This document shows positions 50,562 to 57,926 of a stretch of DNA of 57,926 bases, piece by piece (the stretch's first letter is position 1; each line of letters opens with the position of its first letter). The stretch covers positions 1-57,926 of the forward strand of contig NZ_JAUSLT010000182.1 in NCBI RefSeq assembly GCF_030646015.1, read 5' to 3'. This stretch comes from Bradyrhizobium sp. (GTDB lineage: Bacteria; Pseudomonadota; Alphaproteobacteria; Rhizobiales; Xanthobacteraceae). Both the position numbers and the translations under genes were made by a program. Under the pieces are notes generated by a model. The model had not been told where the DNA came from. It saw only the letters and a program-made list of their open reading frames with translations, and did not search any database.

Positions 50562-52294
50562 GCGAACAGCCCGTGCACGAACCAGTTCGGTTGCACGATC
50601 TCACCCTCGCGCTGCGCGATCTCGCGGTCATACAAACCGTCGCGGTACAGCCAGAACCGCAAACCTGTTTCGTCCTCGACGCGAAAATAATCGCGAGTCA
50701 GCATTTCCTCTCGCGATCGCCACCATTCCATGGCGACGCGCTCCGGACCCTCGACGCGCACCACCGTATGGGACGCCCGCCGCCACTGAAACCACGCCGG
50801 CGGCCCATCCGGCACTTCCGCGATCACCTTGATCGGTTCCGGCCGCGCGAACAGCCGCAGCGGCCGCAACGGCGGTTCGCTCTCTTCCCGCTCCGGCCAG
50901 TCCGCAACTTGAGCCGCCGCCAGATGATGCTGCGCCGGCGCCGCCATCACCGCGCGTTCCGGAATATGGGTGTCCTGCGGCAGGTGCACGACCACGCGCG
51001 GCCCGCCGATCCGCGCGGCGATGCGGTCGATCAGGGCCGCCAACTCGTCATTGTCGTGCACATTGGCATCGAGATCGCGCTGCTGCTGCACCACGATCTC
51101 GACGCGGCTGGCCGACAGGCGAATGAGATCGAAGCCGAAACCGGGATCGAGCGGATCGCTCAACGCATCGAGCCGCTCGCGAAACAGCCGGTCGATCACC
51201 TCGGGCCTGGTCACGGGTTGCCCGGTATCGACCGCAATCGCGCGCACCGCGCCGTCGGTGCGGAAGAACTGGGCTTGCAGCCGCCGCGCGCCCTTGCCCT
51301 GCCGGTCCATCGCCGCGACCAGCATTGCCGCCAGCCGCGACAAGGTCGCCGAGATCACGGCTTCGGTGGCGACCGGTTCGGCAAACCGCTTTTCGACGAT
51401 GTAATCCGGCAGCGGTTTTAACGGGCTGATCGGCGCATCGCCCTGCCCCAGCGCCTGCTCCAGCAAGGTGGTAAAATCATCGCCGAACCGCGCCGTGATT
51501 TCGTGGCGCGCGCGCGAGGCCACGTCGCCGATGGTTTTCAGCCCGGCGCGGCGCAGGCCGCGGGTGATGGCTTCATCGGCGCCGAGCGCAAACACCGGCA
51601 ACGATTTTATCGCCTCGGCCTCGCCGCCATCGGCCACGATGCGGCCGGAGACATGACGCGTCATGGTGCGGGCGCAGATCGATGTGCCCGCGATCGCGGC
51701 GCTGACGGCAAAACCCTGCCGGGTCAGCGATCCGCACACCATCTGCATCAGCGCGGCCTCGCCGCCGAACAGATGGGCGCAGCCGGTGATATCGAGAAAC
51801 AGGCCATGCGGGGGATCCAGCGCCACCAGCGGGGTGAAGCGGTCGCACCAGGCGGCGATGTCGCCCAGCGCCTTGGCGTCCGCCGCCTCGTCGGCATCGA
51901 ACACTTTTAACTGCGGACAGATGGCGCGGGCATTGGCGAGCGGCAGGCCGATCGACAAGCCGAGACGTGCTGCGGCGTCATCGAGCGCGAAAATCTGCAG
52001 CGCATTGTTCTGCCTGGCGACGACGATGCTGGGCTCTTGTTTCACCTCCCCCGCTTGCGGGGGAGGTCGTATCGCATCGATAGATGCGATACGGGTGGGG
52101 GAAACTTGAACGGTTTGACTCGCGGCGGCACCCCCACCCCGGCCCTCCCCCGCAAGCGGGAGAGGGAGCGCACTGTCCGTGTCGTTAGCCGGCCCGTCGT
52201 TGTCGCGGTAAATTTGGCGCTTGATGCGGTCGATGGGCAGGCGCGGCAGCCACAGACTGAGAATACGCCGACGGTTTCGCGAAAAGGCACTCAT
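50558..52294 (-). CDS. imuB: Y-family-like mutasome protein ImuB
   Basis: A 578-residue Y-family polymerase homologue acting as the hub of the ImuA-ImuB-DnaE2 mutasome rather than as a polymerase. The N-terminus reads ILSLWLPRLPIDRI where active polymerases carry the first catalytic Asp; DPPHGLFLDITGCAHLFGGE and ITRGLRRAGLKTIGDVA follow. Near the C-terminus PLRPLRLFARPEPI sits where a beta-clamp-binding motif is expected. Residues of about 30-86 are an in-frame low-complexity insertion made of palindromic repeats. The ATG at 52294 lies inside imuA (110-bp overlap); the stop overlaps dnaE2. Confidence 0.92.
   Translation of the reverse strand: MSAFSRNRRRILSLWLPRLPIDRIKRQIYRDNDGPANDTDSALPLPLAGEGRGGGAAASQTVQVSPTRIASIDAIRPPPQAGEVKQEPSIVVARQNNALQIFALDDAAARLGLSIGLPLANARAICPQLKVFDADEAADAKALGDIAAWCDRFTPLVALDPPHGLFLDITGCAHLFGGEAALMQMVCGSLTRQGFAVSAAIAGTSICARTMTRHVSGRIVADGGEAEAIKSLPVFALGADEAITRGLRRAGLKTIGDVASRARHEITARFGDDFTTLLEQALGQGDAPISPLKPLPDYIVEKRFAEPVATEAVISATLSRLAAMLVAAMDRQGKGARRLQAQFFRTDGAVRAIAVDTGQPVTRPEVIDRLFRERLDALSDPLDPGFGFDLIRLSASRVEIVVQQQRDLDANVHDNDELAALIDRIAARIGGPRVVVHLPQDTHIPERAVMAAPAQHHLAAAQVADWPEREESEPPLRPLRLFARPEPIKVIAEVPDGPPAWFQWRRASHTVVRVEGPERVAMEWWRSREEMLTRDYFRVEDETGLRFWLYRDGLYDREIAQREGEIVQPNWFVHGLFA
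52044..52165. repeat. Cluster of palindromes inside imuB coding sequence
   Basis: Three palindromes lie close together: ACCTCCCCCGC-TT-GCGGGGGAGGT (52044-52067), CGTATCGCATC-GATA-GATGCGATACG (52068-52093), and a near-perfect CTCCCCCGC-AA-GCGGGAGAG (about 52146-52165). The first two are exact and directly adjacent. The stretch is translated in frame as part of ImuB (residues about 44-84), for example LPLPLAGEGRGGG and RIASIDAIRPPPQAGE. Confidence 0.85.
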
Positions 52295-52979
52295 CACATT
52301 TCCATTCCATGATCCACCGGCCAACCGGGCCATGACGATTGCGGACGAGTTGCGCGTCGAGCACCGGCGCGCCCCACGCGCTCCCGGCTGAGGCGGGCGG
52401 CGAATGCGCCGCGCGCACGATCCATCGGGTCTCCGCCGTCGAGGGCTGCGGCTGCGCCGCCACCCGCAGCAATAGTCCGGTGACGCCGGAGGCCTGCGCC
52501 GCCAGCGTCAGCTTGCGGCTGGCGACGAGATCGAACTGCCGGGCTTCGCCCCAGACTTCCAGCACCACCGCGCCAAGCGCATCGCAGGCCAGCGCGTCGG
52601 CGGCGGTGCGCAATGCGGCGTCGACATCGGCAGCGCGCACCGTGACCACGCAGCGCGGATCGAGCCCGAGTTCGGCAAGGCCAGCCATCGACAGCGCGCC
52701 GGATTCGATCTCGGCAAAATCCTGCCGGATCCACACCAGCGGCCGCCGTGCCGCCGCGCGCCCCGCCAACCCCGCGATGAATCCGGTTGCCACGGCGCTC
52801 TGCCGTCCCTCGGCAAACACCTCGTGCATAGCGGCCAGCGCGAGGCCGCCCTGCAGCGTCGCATCGGCCTCCGCATGCCCAAGCGCCACGCGCAAAGGGA
52901 CTGTCGCGTCCGCCTGCGCCTCGATGCGCTCGATGCTGCCGCGCATCTTTGCAAGCGTGTTCGTGCGTGCGCCGGTCAT
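52185..52979 (-). CDS. imuA: RecA-like mutasome protein ImuA
   Basis: A 264-residue RecA/SulA-related protein that recruits ImuB and DnaE2 to damage sites. Family features are MHEVFAEGRQSAVATGFIAG, LVWIRQDFAEIESGALSMAG and the C-terminal GRWIMEWKCDECLFAKPSA. The Walker A lysine is absent (ImuA is not a normal ATPase). The ATG at 52979 has GAGGAG upstream. The stop lies 110 bp inside imuB, an unusually long overlap that may allow coupled translation. It is the first gene of the SOS operon, with promoter and LexA box immediately upstream. Confidence 0.92.
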   Translation of the reverse strand: MTGARTNTLAKMRGSIERIEAQADATVPLRVALGHAEADATLQGGLALAAMHEVFAEGRQSAVATGFIAGLAGRAAARRPLVWIRQDFAEIESGALSMAGLAELGLDPRCVVTVRAADVDAALRTAADALACDALGAVVLEVWGEARQFDLVASRKLTLAAQASGVTGLLLRVAAQPQPSTAETRWIVRAAHSPPASAGSAWGAPVLDAQLVRNRHGPVGRWIMEWKCDECLFAKPSAYSQSVAAAPAHRPHQAPNLPRQRRAG

Positions 52980-53042
52980 GCGCCGCTCCTCGGGGGTGTT
53001 GGGCCGTCACAGGTCTTTGTTGAACCCGCGACCAACCCATTT

Positions 53043-53057
53043 GTTCATGATATGTTC
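53043..53057. promoter_or_regulatory. LexA (SOS) box, GTTC-N7-GTTC
   Basis: GTTC-ATGATAT-GTTC, an exact alphaproteobacterial LexA direct repeat (GAAC-N7-GAAC on the imu strand). It lies 64 bp before the imuA start, directly after the -10 box of the promoter at 53061-53089, so LexA would block transcription initiation. It is also 57 bp before the GNAT start on the other strand and could affect that gene too. Confidence 0.9.
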
Positions 53058-53060
53058 TAA

Positions 53061-53089
53061 TATAAAGCTAATAGGGCCAAGAGAGTCAA
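53061..53089 (-). promoter_or_regulatory. Sigma-70 promoter of imuA-imuB-dnaE2
   Basis: On the minus strand the -35 is TTGACT (53089-53084) and the -10 is TTTATA (53066-53061), separated by 17 bases. Both are close to consensus. The LexA box begins 3 bases beyond the -10, which is consistent with repression in the absence of DNA damage. Confidence 0.75.
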
Positions 53090-53113
53090 TCAGGATCGGA
53101 GGGAGTGATTTTC

Positions 53114-53719
53114 ATGAGCAATCCCAATGGGATCGAAGGAGCCCGAAATGGCTCGCAGCCGCCGGGCCGCGCTTTCGCTTCGCGCGTTGCCTGGATCAGT
53201 CCCGAACGGCAAACTGCGGTCATGGACATTCAAGCCACGGAAATTCAAGCCGCGACCCCATCGGACATCCCGGCCATCATGCTTGTGGAACGCATGGAAG
53301 GCTATGCGCGCCTGGTCGGCAGATGGGATGCCGAGCGGCACGCCACTGAAATCGAAAACCCGTCTTGCAGGTATCTGCTGACACGAGATGAAACAGACGT
53401 CGCCGGATTCGCTATTTTGCAGGGCGTCGGAAGTGTCAACCAACGCCTTCGGCTGAAGCGCATCGCCGTGCGAAACGCCGGGCACGGAATCGGATCAAAC
53501 TTCCTGCGATCGGTCCTGCGAGTTTGTTTCGACGAATTGGCTGCTCATCGCGTCGAACTCCTTGTGTTCGAGGACAATGAGCGGGCCTACCGAGCTTACG
53601 TGAAAACCGGCTTCGTCGAGGAAGGCCTCGTTCGCGACCTACACCGGGATGCCGATGGCAACTTTCGATCCATGCGTCTGATGTCCCTGCTCAGACCGGA
53701 ATGGGTGGCGCGCCCGTAG
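53114..53719 (+). CDS. GNAT family N-acetyltransferase
   Basis: A 201-residue (or 165 from ATG 53222) acetyl-CoA-dependent transferase. The GNAT core is clear: RLKRIAVRNAGHGIGSNFLR (acetyl-CoA-binding loop with GHGIG), LLVFEDNERAYRAYVKTGFV and EEGLVRDLHRD. The substrate is unknown. ATG 53114 has GGAGGG about 10 bases upstream and is preferred, although the first 36 residues look unstructured; the conserved domain begins near ATG 53222. It is divergent from the imu operon and close to its LexA box, so SOS control is possible. Confidence 0.85.
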   Translation: MSNPNGIEGARNGSQPPGRAFASRVAWISPERQTAVMDIQATEIQAATPSDIPAIMLVERMEGYARLVGRWDAERHATEIENPSCRYLLTRDETDVAGFAILQGVGSVNQRLRLKRIAVRNAGHGIGSNFLRSVLRVCFDELAAHRVELLVFEDNERAYRAYVKTGFVEEGLVRDLHRDADGNFRSMRLMSLLRPEWVARP

Positions 53720-54161
53720 GCTCGGCGCGCGCGGCGTAGCCATGCATCCCATTCACACAGATAGTCAGCACAAGGATTTGACATTCCATCTCACAACCTT
53801 TAATTGTGAGACTACTGTGCCGTCTCGAGTCCGGCGCGCTGCGTAGCGACCCTAGCCCCGGACGCCGCGCAGCGTGCCGGTCTTGCGGCACGAGACCCGG
53901 GTCCCATTCTGTTTATCCAGTGAAGCGTTTCCGGCTCCGCCGGCGTATGCCCGTCCTTGTGTCCGGACGCGGCGGGGCTGCGGCCAGGCCGGCGTCCAGC
54001 GGTTTCGCAACGATAATCCAACCTTCAGATCCCGGCGTCCCCGATTTCGCATGAGCGGAAAATGGTGAAAGCCTGCGCAGGAAATGCAGGCCTTTGCCCT
54101 TCTTGCCTCGTCGTGGCGTGCGAAGTGAAGCAATCCGTCGCACAACCTGCCGAGACATTGA
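53720..54161. other. 442-bp gap with a hairpin and a dispersed repeat
   Basis: No gene is supported. It holds the hairpin CTCACAA-CCTTTAA-TTGTGAG (53790-53810), possibly the end of the GNAT transcript. It also holds a type-A repeat (about 53825-53905, related to 27308-27432) and a GC-rich tract. AAGCAATCC near 54128 matches the inner arm of the type-C element. Confidence 0.55.
53825..53905. repeat. Type-A dispersed repeat, second copy
   Basis: Contains CCCCGGACGC, CGCGCAGCG and the facing GAGACCCGGG, words shared with the element at 27308-27432. The arms are more degraded than in the first copy. It lies upstream of the beta-propeller membrane protein gene. Confidence 0.5.
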
Positions 54162-56192
54162 TTGCCTCCCTTCACGCTGACTTCACGGCCGGACTCTTCC
54201 GAACGCCTCCGGCCAGTCACCTGGACCATTTGGCTCGCCTGGGTGCTCGTCGCCGCGCTCGGTCCGGTCCTCTGCTCCATTTCTGCAACGGCCTTCGGCA
54301 AGCAAATATCGCGGGACGCCGAGCACCCGACGCTGATCGCGATCGGGCTTGTAGCCATCGTGCCTCTCGCATTGTTGGCTCCGCCGATCATGCAGGGGCT
54401 CGTGCTCCGGCGCATCATGCCGAAGCTCAACGTCGCCTTCTGGTTCCTGGGTATCCTGCTGTCCGGCATCGTGTGGCTCGTGCTGACGCAGAAGCTGCCG
54501 ATCGAAGGGGGCTTCGGAACGCAATTGCGGCTTCAAAACGCCGCGCGGTTTGAGCGCCTGGCTGGCACGTTGAACGCAGCGGCAATCCTCCGCCTGCCAT
54601 GGGGTCCGTTTCTACTCTCGACGTTCGCGACCAGCACACTCATCTCGATCGTACCCGCATGGATGCTCGGCGCGGCATCCGGGATGCGGCGAGCGACGTT
54701 ACTGTTCCTCGTTGCCGCTATCGCCGGCGCATGCGTATCGGGCATCGTCGAACAGATCTATCTCATGACCGTCGATAACAGGCCGATCCGTGATTGGGCC
54801 CTCAACGGCATGTCATGGACCCAACGTTTTCAGATCCTCACCGTCCGCGGTGGCGTCGGCGCCGTCTGGGGTGCGACCACTGCAATCGTCGTGGTGCTGA
54901 TGATACGGCCATTGGAAAACACTTCGGCCACAGCGAATTTCGTTCTCCATGATGCGACGGACTTGAAATTGATGCTGATCGCCCCGTTGCTGATTGCCGT
55001 GCTGGCGCCATTTGCCGGCTACCTTGCGGGACCGAACGGGGTCGTCGGCAGCGCGCCGGAACTGCGCAAGGCCCTATCGCTTCCGCAGGATCGCTCGCAG
55101 GGCGAGGTCGTTCTCGCCTATTCGCACAACATCGCGATTTCCGTCGGCCACGCGCCCACGGCCGTGATCGCGCCCGATGGACAGACGGCGATTGTTCGCG
55201 CCGTCGATCACACATTGATGCAGGTGGAGCTGGCGACCGGCCGCGACTTGCAGCAACTTGCCAGCGCGCTCGGTCCGACGGAAAGGTATTCCATCGCGTG
55301 GAGCCCGAACGGCCGCTATCTCGCGCTTCGCAGCAATGGCGCTGACGTCGCGGTGCCGGGCACGCCGTACCGGCGAAACCAGAATCGCGTTCGGCTCTAT
55401 CTGCTGCCGGACCTGAAACTGGCTGGAGAGTTCTCAGGCCGCGAAACCGCCTGCCTGGATACGTACGCCCGCGAACCGATGCTGTTCTCCCGCGACAGCA
55501 ACAGCCTATGGATGGCATGCGGCCAGTCTGGCGCGCCCAAACCCGACGACGTGATGGCCGTTCGGCTTGACGTGCTGACGATCAAGCCATTCGATATCCG
55601 GAGCTACGGGGCGGTCGCGGCGAACGGCCAGACCGGAGGGCTCGACCGAATCGGCGATAGCGTGTGGGCTTGGCAGTTCGGTCCCCGCGGCGAGGCATTC
55701 CGGATTCATGATCTGACTAATGATCGCGACATCGTCATGGTCGCAATGCCCAAACCGCTGATCGGGAGCCTCACGGCGCAGACCGGCCAGGTCCAGATCG
55801 ATGACAGAACCATCCGGCTGAATTTTTGTGGCGTTCCGCCGGGCGCACTGGCTAACGCCAAGCCCTCATCCTGGATATGCCGGACGCTGACCTTCGATAC
55901 GCTGACCGGAGCCCTGATCGGCAGTATCGACCAAGGCGATCACCGCGCTCCAAATCCGCAGATCAATACGCCGCAGCAAGCATTGTCGGGACACGGTCTG
56001 CGTATCGAGGCGTTCTGGCGGAAAGACAGCAAGACAGGCGAACTCGTCGTGCGCGACAGCGTCACTGGCCGCGAGCGGCAGCGGATCATTTCCATCGCGC
56101 AGCGACTGCTGCAAATGTCAGCCGATGGCCGCTGGCTCCTGACCGCCGCAATCGATGGAGGCGATCTGAGGCTGTACCGTGTCCAGCCCTGA
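54162..56192 (+). CDS. Multi-pass membrane protein with C-terminal beta-propeller domain
   Basis: A 676-residue protein. About six hydrophobic helices lie in residues 20-300 (for example TIWLAWVLVAALGPVLCSIS and LIAPLLIAVLAPFAGYLAG). A large domain of repeated blades follows from about residue 330. WD40-like words are visible: IAPDGQTAIVRAVDHTLMQV, IAWSPNGRYLALRSNGADVA, MLFSRDSNSLWMACGQ and MSADGRWLLTAAIDGGDLRL. The TTG at 54162 is inferred because no ATG precedes the first helix. Function is unknown; membrane-tethered propellers often bind partner proteins or peptides. It is not in an obvious operon. Confidence 0.78.
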   Translation: MPPFTLTSRPDSSERLRPVTWTIWLAWVLVAALGPVLCSISATAFGKQISRDAEHPTLIAIGLVAIVPLALLAPPIMQGLVLRRIMPKLNVAFWFLGILLSGIVWLVLTQKLPIEGGFGTQLRLQNAARFERLAGTLNAAAILRLPWGPFLLSTFATSTLISIVPAWMLGAASGMRRATLLFLVAAIAGACVSGIVEQIYLMTVDNRPIRDWALNGMSWTQRFQILTVRGGVGAVWGATTAIVVVLMIRPLENTSATANFVLHDATDLKLMLIAPLLIAVLAPFAGYLAGPNGVVGSAPELRKALSLPQDRSQGEVVLAYSHNIAISVGHAPTAVIAPDGQTAIVRAVDHTLMQVELATGRDLQQLASALGPTERYSIAWSPNGRYLALRSNGADVAVPGTPYRRNQNRVRLYLLPDLKLAGEFSGRETACLDTYAREPMLFSRDSNSLWMACGQSGAPKPDDVMAVRLDVLTIKPFDIRSYGAVAANGQTGGLDRIGDSVWAWQFGPRGEAFRIHDLTNDRDIVMVAMPKPLIGSLTAQTGQVQIDDRTIRLNFCGVPPGALANAKPSSWICRTLTFDTLTGALIGSIDQGDHRAPNPQINTPQQALSGHGLRIEAFWRKDSKTGELVVRDSVTGRERQRIISIAQRLLQMSADGRWLLTAAIDGGDLRLYRVQP

Positions 56193-56219
56193 CGGGGGCC
56201 GGGTTCGGACGATCTCGCC

Positions 56220-57392
56220 TCACGCCGCCAGCGTGTTCTCCACCAGTTTGATCCAGTACGAGGTGCCGAACACGATCGCCTCGTCGTTAAAATTGTAGGC
56301 GGGATGGTGCAGCCCGGCGCTGTCGCCGTTGCCGCAGAAGATGAACGCGCCGGGACGCGCCTCCAGCATATAGGCGAAATCCTCCGCGCCCATCAGCGGC
56401 GGCATGTCGTGAACATTGGCGTCGCCGGCAACTTCCTTCGCCACCTGGGTGGCGAAATCGGTCTGCGAGGCATGGTTGACCACCACGGGATAGCCGCGCT
56501 CGTACACCAGGTCGATCCTGGCGCCGGTCATCTGCGCCACGCCGGCGACGACCTCGCGCACCCGCTTCTCGACCAGTTTCCTGACCTCGTCGGTCAGGGT
56601 GCGAACGGTGCCCCTGAGTTCGGCGGTTTGCGGGATCACGTTGCGCGCGTTGCCGGCGTGGAACTCGCACATCGAAATCACGGCGGATTCCAGGGGATCG
56701 ACGGTGCGCGAGACGATCGACTGCAGCGCGGTGATCAGCTGCGCGCCGACCAGAACCGAATCGATGCACATATGCGGCCGCGCGGCGTGGCCGCCGAGCC
56801 CCTCGATCTTGATATCGATCGCATCGGTCGCCGCCATGATCGGACCCGGCCGGATCGCGAACGAACCGATCGGGATTCCCGGCCCATTATGCATGCCATA
56901 GACCTGATCGATGGCGAAGCGGTCCATCAAGCCGTCCTTGATCATCGCGGCGGCGCCTGCGCCGCCCTCCTCCGCCGGCTGGAAGATCACCACCGCATCG
57001 CCGGCGAAATTCCGGGTCTCGGCGAGATAGCGGGCCGCGCCCAGCAGCATCGCGGTATGCCCGTCATGGCCGCAGGCATGCATCTTGCCCGGAACCTTGG
57101 AGGCATAGGGCAGATTGGTCTCTTCCTCGATCGGCAGCGCATCCATGTCGGCGCGCAGCCCGATCACCTTGACCTCGGCATTGCCGGCGGGTTTGCGGCC
57201 CCTGATGACGCCGACCACGCCGGTGCGACCGAGGCCGGTCGCCACCTCGTCGCAGCCGAATTCCCGCAAGCGGTCCGCCACGAATGCCGCAGTGCGGTGC
57301 ACGTCGTACAGCAATTCGGGATTTTCGTGGATATCGCGGCGCCAGGCCTGAATATCGGGTTGCAGATCGGCGACGCGGTTGACGATGGGCAT
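56220..57392 (-). CDS. M20 family amidohydrolase (hippurate/indole-acetyl amino acid hydrolase type)
   Basis: A 390-residue metal-dependent amidohydrolase of the M20D group. Metal-binding MHACGHDGHTAMLLGAARYL near residues 100-120, a glutamate pair in FQPAEEGGAGAAAMI and the lid domain (EGLGGHAARPHMCIDSV) are visible, then PLMGAEDFAYML. These enzymes remove N-acyl groups from amino acids (hippurate, IAA conjugates, N-acetyl amino acids); the exact substrate is unknown. It is divergent from the GMC oxidoreductase with a repeat between. Confidence 0.94.
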   Translation of the reverse strand: MPIVNRVADLQPDIQAWRRDIHENPELLYDVHRTAAFVADRLREFGCDEVATGLGRTGVVGVIRGRKPAGNAEVKVIGLRADMDALPIEEETNLPYASKVPGKMHACGHDGHTAMLLGAARYLAETRNFAGDAVVIFQPAEEGGAGAAAMIKDGLMDRFAIDQVYGMHNGPGIPIGSFAIRPGPIMAATDAIDIKIEGLGGHAARPHMCIDSVLVGAQLITALQSIVSRTVDPLESAVISMCEFHAGNARNVIPQTAELRGTVRTLTDEVRKLVEKRVREVVAGVAQMTGARIDLVYERGYPVVVNHASQTDFATQVAKEVAGDANVHDMPPLMGAEDFAYMLEARPGAFIFCGNGDSAGLHHPAYNFNDEAIVFGTSYWIKLVENTLAA

Positions 57393-57480
57393 GAGGGGTC
57401 TCGGTTGGGGGTTTGAGCGATTTGCCCCTGTCTAGCATGCAAGCGGCGGTCCACCCAACAGCCCCCGGCGATTGACAAAG

Positions 57481-57570
57481 GCCGTCATGGCCGGGCTTGT
57501 CCCGGCCAACCACGTCTGACTATTTAGCGGGAAAGACGTGGCTGCCCGGGACAAGCCCGGGAATGACGGC
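57481..57570. repeat. Palindromic element (type D) between M20 and GMC genes
   Basis: About 90 bp with imperfect facing arms: GCCGTCATGGCCGGGCTTGT (57481-57500) against ACAAGCCCGGGAATGACGGC (57551-57570), plus inner arms ACCACGTCT and AGACGTGGCT. A short copy of the CCGGGC core is found at 44473-44491. It can fold into a long hairpin. It is in a divergent gap, 28 bp before the GMC start, so it may affect transcription from that side. Confidence 0.65.
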
Positions 57571-57597
57571 TGTGGGATCGGGCGGAAACCAAACAAA

Positions 57598-57926
57598 ATG
57601 CCTGGGCGGATTGAAGGTGATTTCGACTACATCGTCGTCGGCGCGGGCACCGCCGGCTGCATCGTCGCCAACCGGCTGTCGGCCGATCCGAACAACCGCG
57701 TGTTGATCCTGGAGGCCGGCGGCAACGACAACTGGATCTGGTTTCACATCCCGGTCGGCTATCTCTTCGCGATCGGCAATCCCCGCTCGGACTGGATGTT
57801 CCGGACCGAGCCGGAAGCCGGTCTCAACGGCCGCGCGCTGGCCTATCCGCGCGGCAAGGTGATCGGCGGCTCCTCCGCGATCAACGCCATGATCTCGATG
57901 CGCGGACAGGCCGCCGACTACGATCA
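57598..57926 (+). CDS. GMC-family oxidoreductase (partial, N-terminus)
   Basis: The start of a flavin-dependent alcohol dehydrogenase-like enzyme; 109 residues before the window edge. The N-terminal FAD motif is YIVVGAGTAGCIVANRL (GxGxxG), with the ILEAGG acidic strand end, and then PRGKVIGGSSAINAMISMRG, the GMC signature 1. This matches choline dehydrogenase and related enzymes; the substrate cannot be determined. The ATG at 57598 opens the domain. The rest lies outside the window. Confidence 0.92.
   Translation, partial: MPGRIEGDFDYIVVGAGTAGCIVANRLSADPNNRVLILEAGGNDNWIWFHIPVGYLFAIGNPRSDWMFRTEPEAGLNGRALAYPRGKVIGGSSAINAMISMRGQAADYD

Noticed and set aside
1..57926. tRNA or rRNA genes, prophage genes, transposase genes
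   Set aside because: I scanned for tRNA T-loop patterns and for integrase or transposase-like proteins and found none; a tRNAscan or Rfam run would be needed to exclude small RNAs.

Overview
The window reads as one chromosomal stretch from a high-GC alphaproteobacterium of the Bradyrhizobium/Rhodopseudomonas group (Nitrobacteraceae). The clues are families characteristic of that group (TIGR03808-like and TIGR03809-like proteins, DUF2336, NrsF/DUF1109, several Bug-type binding proteins), an alphaproteobacterial LexA box (GTTC-N7-GTTC) before an imuA-imuB-dnaE2 operon, and many short palindromic intergenic elements. This placement is by recognition, not by a search. I see no rRNA, tRNA, CRISPR array, prophage or transposase.

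Layout. 0-2.3 kb: tail of an unknown gene, a DUF4332 protein and folP-folB-folK. 2.4-7 kb: both methylmalonyl-CoA mutase subunits with a GFA-fold gene between them. 7-13.6 kb: a rhomboid protease, a tripartite tricarboxylate transporter (tctC-tctB-tctA), the mutase chaperone meaB and pyroglutamyl peptidase. 13.7-18.8 kb: a Tat-exported beta-helix protein and a MarR-controlled efflux locus (MFS pump divergent from marR-hlyD, with a tandem operator between). 19.3-22.3 kb: an ECF sigma / membrane anti-sigma / subtilase operon. 22.7-25.1 kb: a diguanylate cyclase and a DUF2336 protein. 25.1-27.3 kb: a second ECF system (NrsF-type) and a divergent secreted Ala-rich protein. 27.5-32.3 kb: enoyl-CoA hydratase, acetyl-CoA hydrolase/transferase, and a LysR gene divergent from DUF1330-GST. 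32.5-39 kb: TolC, a small NTPase, an alpha/beta hydrolase, three uncharacterised membrane genes and a membrane-anchored FAD oxidase. 39.1-46.1 kb: an MTHFR-like protein paired with an HTH-methyltransferase-like fusion, an orphan efflux adaptor, a CoA-transferase, a repeat-rich gap and a second Bug protein. 46.4-53.1 kb: an unknown membrane protein and the SOS mutasome operon. 53.1-57.9 kb: a GNAT acetyltransferase, a membrane beta-propeller protein, an M20 amidohydrolase and the start of a GMC oxidoreductase.

How the genes work together. mutA, mutB and meaB form the B12-dependent methylmalonyl-CoA to succinyl-CoA step; the Tct transporter lies inside the same co-directional run. imuA-imuB-dnaE2 carries out SOS mutagenesis, and its promoter, LexA box and ribosome-binding site can all be read. 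The most novel candidate system is the 19.3-22.3 kb operon. There the part of the anti-sigma factor predicted to be periplasmic has the size and strand/helix order of a subtilase propeptide, and its operon partner is a secreted subtilase. This suggests a protease-propeptide mimicry switch. A second notable point is that both imuB and dnaE2 carry palindromic repeats inside the reading frame, and these are translated as low-complexity insertions.
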